From Pseudomonadota bacterium (GTDB taxonomy: Bacteria; Myxococcota_A; Polyangia; Polyangiales; Polyangiaceae), in the NCBI GenBank assembly GCA_023460875.1, contig JAEWOQ010000402.1, positions 1 through 6,985 on the forward strand: a DNA stretch of 6,985 nucleotides. Direction: 5' to 3'. How positions within the stretch are numbered: the stretch's first letter is position 1; the number at the start of each line of letters is the position of its first letter. Under the pieces are notes generated by a model. It did not search any database. It was given only the letters and a program-made list of their open reading frames with translations, and had not been told where the DNA came from. Of the stretch, positions 5,075 through 6,985 are shown one piece after another. Both the position numbers and the translations under genes were made by a program.

Positions 5075-6559
5075 ATGGCAGACAAAAAACAACTCGGGCG
5101 CATCCTCCTGAAGCAGAAGGCCATCACCCCCGACCAGCTGGAGCAGGCGCTCAGCGAGTCTGGGGGGCGCCTGGCGTCGCGGCTGACGGAGCACGGGACC
5201 ATCAGCGGTCTGGCCGCGCTGAAGGCGCTCAGCGAGCAGCACGGCATCCCGGGCATCGACTTGGAGCAGGTCTGCGTGAACCTCGCGGATCTGGTGCTGC
5301 TCCCCAAGGAGATCGCCGAGAAGCACCTGATCCTGCCCGTGCTGTCCCGTGGCGATCGGCTGTTCGTCGCCATGGCGAACCCGAAGGAACGCAAGGTCAT
5401 CGACGAGCTCGAGTTCGTCACCGGGAAGAAGGTGTACCCCTACGTCGCCCTGGAGACGCCGCTAGCGCGCGTGATCGAGACGGCGTACGCGCGGCAGGCG
5501 CGCGGAGACAGGTATTACGTGGGGCCGCGCTGTCCGGCGGAGACGCTCGAGCGCCTCGGCATCGACCTCGAGGGGCGGCCTCGCGGGGGCGGCGAGTGGG
5601 AGTCCACCGAGGAAGCGCTGCTGCCGAGTGAGGTTCCTTCGCAGCCCTCGCGGGCCCCGAGCGTGAGCCCGGAGTCGTTCTCTGGCGACAGCGGCCTGGT
5701 GGAGGTCGGCGATGAGGATTTCGGCGCCCTGTCGGAGGAGCTCAGCGTCGTGACGGACGTCCCGGAGAAGCGCCGCAGCGCGCTGCCCCCGGGCTCACGG
5801 ACGATCTTGGTCGTCGACGACGAAGCGGAGATCCGGCGCATGCTGGAGCGACTGCTGACCAACCGTGGCTATCGGGTGCTGCAGGCGGACGCGGGACACC
5901 TCGCGCTGCGCATGGTCAAGGAGCACGCGCCGGATTTGATCGTGCTCGACGCGATGTTGCCCGAGGTGCACGGCTTCGACATCGCGCGCCGCATCAAGGG
6001 GAGCAAGCGCTATGGATCGACCCCCATCGTGATGGTGAGCGCCGTCTACCGAGGCTGGCACTACGCGGAGGATCTCAAGGAGAGCTGCGGGGTCGAGGCG
6101 TTCATCGAGAAGCCTTTCAAAATCCACCAGGTCGTCGAGGCCGTGGAGGCGGCCCTCGAGGGGTCGGCGTCTCGCCCTGCGCCGGACGTGGAGCAGATGC
6201 ACAAGGAGGCGCAGGAGGCCCTCATGGCTGGCGTGGCCGCCTACCGCGCCGGTGACGTGGACACCGCCATCGAGCACCTGAAGCGTGGCGTGGGTATCGA
6301 TCCGCTCGCCTATCGGCTGCACTTTCACCTGGGCCTGCTGCACGGTCGCAAGGACCAGGTGTTCGACGCGATCACGGCCCTCGAGCAGGCCGTAGAGATC
6401 AACGGTCGGCATTTTCCGGCCGTCAAGAACCTGGCGATCCTCTATCAGAAGGCCGGTTTCCGAAACAAAGCCGCGGAGATGTGGCAACGTGCGCTGGCCG
6501 TGGCGCCCGACGAAGACACTCGCCAGACAATCAAGAAGCAGCTATTGAGTCTGCTTTAG
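5075..6559 (+). CDS. GspE_N (MshEN-like) - receiver - TPR composite signalling protein
   Basis: This 494-residue soluble protein has three parts. Residues about 1-138 form a GspE/PulE N-terminal (MshEN-like) domain: LGRILLKQKAITPDQLEQAL, then RLASRLTEHGTISGLAALKA, HGIPGIDL, and LLPKEIAEKHLILPVLSRGD with LFVAMANPKERKVIDELEF. Residues about 150-240 are an acidic/Ser/Pro-rich linker. Residues about 243-363 are a receiver domain with D248/D249, phosphoacceptor D292 (VLDAMLP), S322 and K346 (EKPF). Residues about 374-485 hold roughly three TPR repeats (AAYRAGDVDTAIEHLKRG; LGLLHGRKDQVFDAITALEQ; LAILYQKAGFRNKAAEMWQR). No secretion ATPase domain follows the GspE_N part, so it is not a type II secretion or pilus motor. 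It is probably a phosphorylation-controlled adaptor. In MshE this N-terminal fold binds cyclic di-GMP through two 24-residue motifs. Here the first (6-29) lacks the key R, G and Q, while the second (32-55) keeps R32, G41 and Q55. Start is ATG at 5075 with only a weak upstream GGA. Confidence 0.9.
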   Translation: MADKKQLGRILLKQKAITPDQLEQALSESGGRLASRLTEHGTISGLAALKALSEQHGIPGIDLEQVCVNLADLVLLPKEIAEKHLILPVLSRGDRLFVAMANPKERKVIDELEFVTGKKVYPYVALETPLARVIETAYARQARGDRYYVGPRCPAETLERLGIDLEGRPRGGGEWESTEEALLPSEVPSQPSRAPSVSPESFSGDSGLVEVGDEDFGALSEELSVVTDVPEKRRSALPPGSRTILVVDDEAEIRRMLERLLTNRGYRVLQADAGHLALRMVKEHAPDLIVLDAMLPEVHGFDIARRIKGSKRYGSTPIVMVSAVYRGWHYAEDLKESCGVEAFIEKPFKIHQVVEAVEAALEGSASRPAPDVEQMHKEAQEALMAGVAAYRAGDVDTAIEHLKRGVGIDPLAYRLHFHLGLLHGRKDQVFDAITALEQAVEINGRHFPAVKNLAILYQKAGFRNKAAEMWQRALAVAPDEDTRQTIKKQLLSLL

Positions 6560-6561
6560 CG

Positions 6562-6587
6562 CTCCCCGGGCGCTGCTGGCCGGGGAG
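6562..6587 (+). terminator. Hairpin after the GspE_N-receiver-TPR gene
   Basis: CTCCCCGG (6562-6569) and CCGGGGAG (6580-6587) are perfect reverse complements around a ten-base loop, starting two bases after the stop codon. The position suits a transcription terminator for the upstream operon. No T tract follows, so it is a hairpin terminator candidate only, possibly acting in combination with Rho. Confidence 0.5.
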
Positions 6588-6642
6588 GTCGCAGGTCGGC
6601 ATCCATGTCATCCAGGGTCGGATTGTCCCCGTCGCTCTTCGC

Positions 6643-6985
6643 ATGAAGTTCGTCTGTCAGAACTGCAAGGCCAAGTACCAGATCGACGACGAGAAGGTCG
6701 CGGGCCGTCAGCTGAAGATGAAGTGCCGCAAGTGCGGTCACGTCATCCCTATCTCGGGCATGGGGCTCGGGGAGGGTGTGCCTCGAGCGGAGCAAGGACG
6801 TGCGAGTCCCCCAGGCGGCGAGCGCGGGGAGGGCGCGGGGGCGCCCGGAGCGTTCCCGACACCGTCTCCACCGCGGACGAGCGTGGCCACGCCGCGGCGG
6901 TCGAGCCTGTCCGCTCCCCATCCGTCTCCGCCGCGGGCGAGCGCCGTACCGCGTGCCAGCGCCGCGCCGCGTGCCAGCGCCGCAC
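6643..6985 (+). CDS. MJ0042-type zinc-ribbon protein, N-terminal part (partial)
   Basis: The gene begins at ATG 6643 and runs off the right edge after 114 codons. The first 37 residues (MKFVCQNCKAKYQIDDEKVA, then GRQLKMKCRKCGHVIPI) form a zinc ribbon with C5, C8, C28 and C31, typical of the MJ0042 family that is abundant as an N-terminal module in myxobacterial proteins. After residue 40 it becomes low-complexity Gly then Pro/Ala/Ser/Arg-rich sequence with repeats such as SPPRTSVATPR, SPPRASAVPR and PRASAAPRASAA. This is presumably a flexible tether to a domain beyond the window. In this family the tail may lead to GYF-like, TPR or membrane segments; which one applies cannot be seen. No good Shine-Dalgarno sequence precedes the ATG, but the MKFVCQNC opening is the family norm. 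Confidence 0.88.
   Translation, partial: MKFVCQNCKAKYQIDDEKVAGRQLKMKCRKCGHVIPISGMGLGEGVPRAEQGRASPPGGERGEGAGAPGAFPTPSPPRTSVATPRRSSLSAPHPSPPRASAVPRASAAPRASAA
6943..6985 (+). repeat. 18-base in-frame tandem repeat at the right edge
   Basis: GCCGTACCGCGTGCCAGC (6943-6960) is followed by GCCGCGCCGCGTGCCAGC (6961-6978) and the start of a third copy (GCCGCAC). Each encodes A-V/A-P-R-A-S in the tail of the zinc-ribbon protein. The array continues out of the window, so its copy number is unknown. It is likely length-variable between strains. Confidence 0.75.

Noticed and set aside
3880..5421. Minus-strand open frame of 513 codons
   Set aside because: It covers tgt and the start of the composite receiver gene in antisense, with no recognisable motif.
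5075..6559. A type II secretion or type IV pilus assembly ATPase
   Set aside because: Only the N-terminal GspE_N domain is present. No Walker A/B ATPase part follows; the rest is a receiver and TPRs.
1..6985. A novel defence, mobile or secretion system
   Set aside because: I found no transposase, recombinase, nuclease, toxin or phage gene, and no terminal repeats. The genes are metabolic, tRNA-modifying or signalling genes.

Overview
The window is GC-rich bacterial DNA, and its gene content suggests a myxobacterium (Myxococcota, possibly a Polyangiales/Sorangium relative). Pointers are an NtrC-type response regulator, a 2-oxoacid:ferredoxin oxidoreductase alpha subunit with an N-terminal gamma domain, an MJ0042-type zinc-ribbon protein with a Pro/Ala-rich tail, and a composite GspE_N-receiver-TPR protein. 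The taxonomic call is an inference from this content; no marker gene is present.

Layout. At the left edge, on the minus strand, is the first 100 codons of a korA-like gene (1-300), continuing out of the window. Its roughly 190-base leader holds a strong perfect hairpin (400-438). That hairpin sits 3' of a second minus-strand gene (495-950), a 151-residue protein of unknown function. A 470-base divergent intergenic region (951-1420) has no credible gene. It does contain a 9-bp inverted repeat, four tandem 11-bp units, and a repeated TCCGGCGGGC motif next to a tRNA T-arm-like sequence.

From 1421 to 6559 everything reads on the plus strand: a sigma-54-dependent response regulator, queA, tgt, and a GspE_N-receiver-TPR protein. 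The first three are tightly packed (a 6-base gap, then a 1-base stop/start overlap), so they probably form one operon with translational coupling. The fourth gene follows after 52 bases that hold a small hairpin and a weak sigma-54-promoter-like sequence. A hairpin follows its stop, and then a zinc-ribbon protein gene starts at 6643 and runs off the right edge.

How they fit together. Tgt and QueA carry out consecutive steps of queuosine formation in tRNAs with GUN anticodons: Tgt inserts preQ1 at position 34 and QueA builds the epoxycyclopentane ring from S-adenosylmethionine. The unusual part is the setting. The pair is preceded by an enhancer-binding response regulator and followed by a second phospho-receiver protein, where many bacteria have yajC-secDF after tgt. 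No histidine kinase is present. I see no clear new defence or mobile system; the best leads are the GspE_N-receiver-TPR protein, the regulator-queA-tgt coupling, and the repeat-rich divergent intergenic region.
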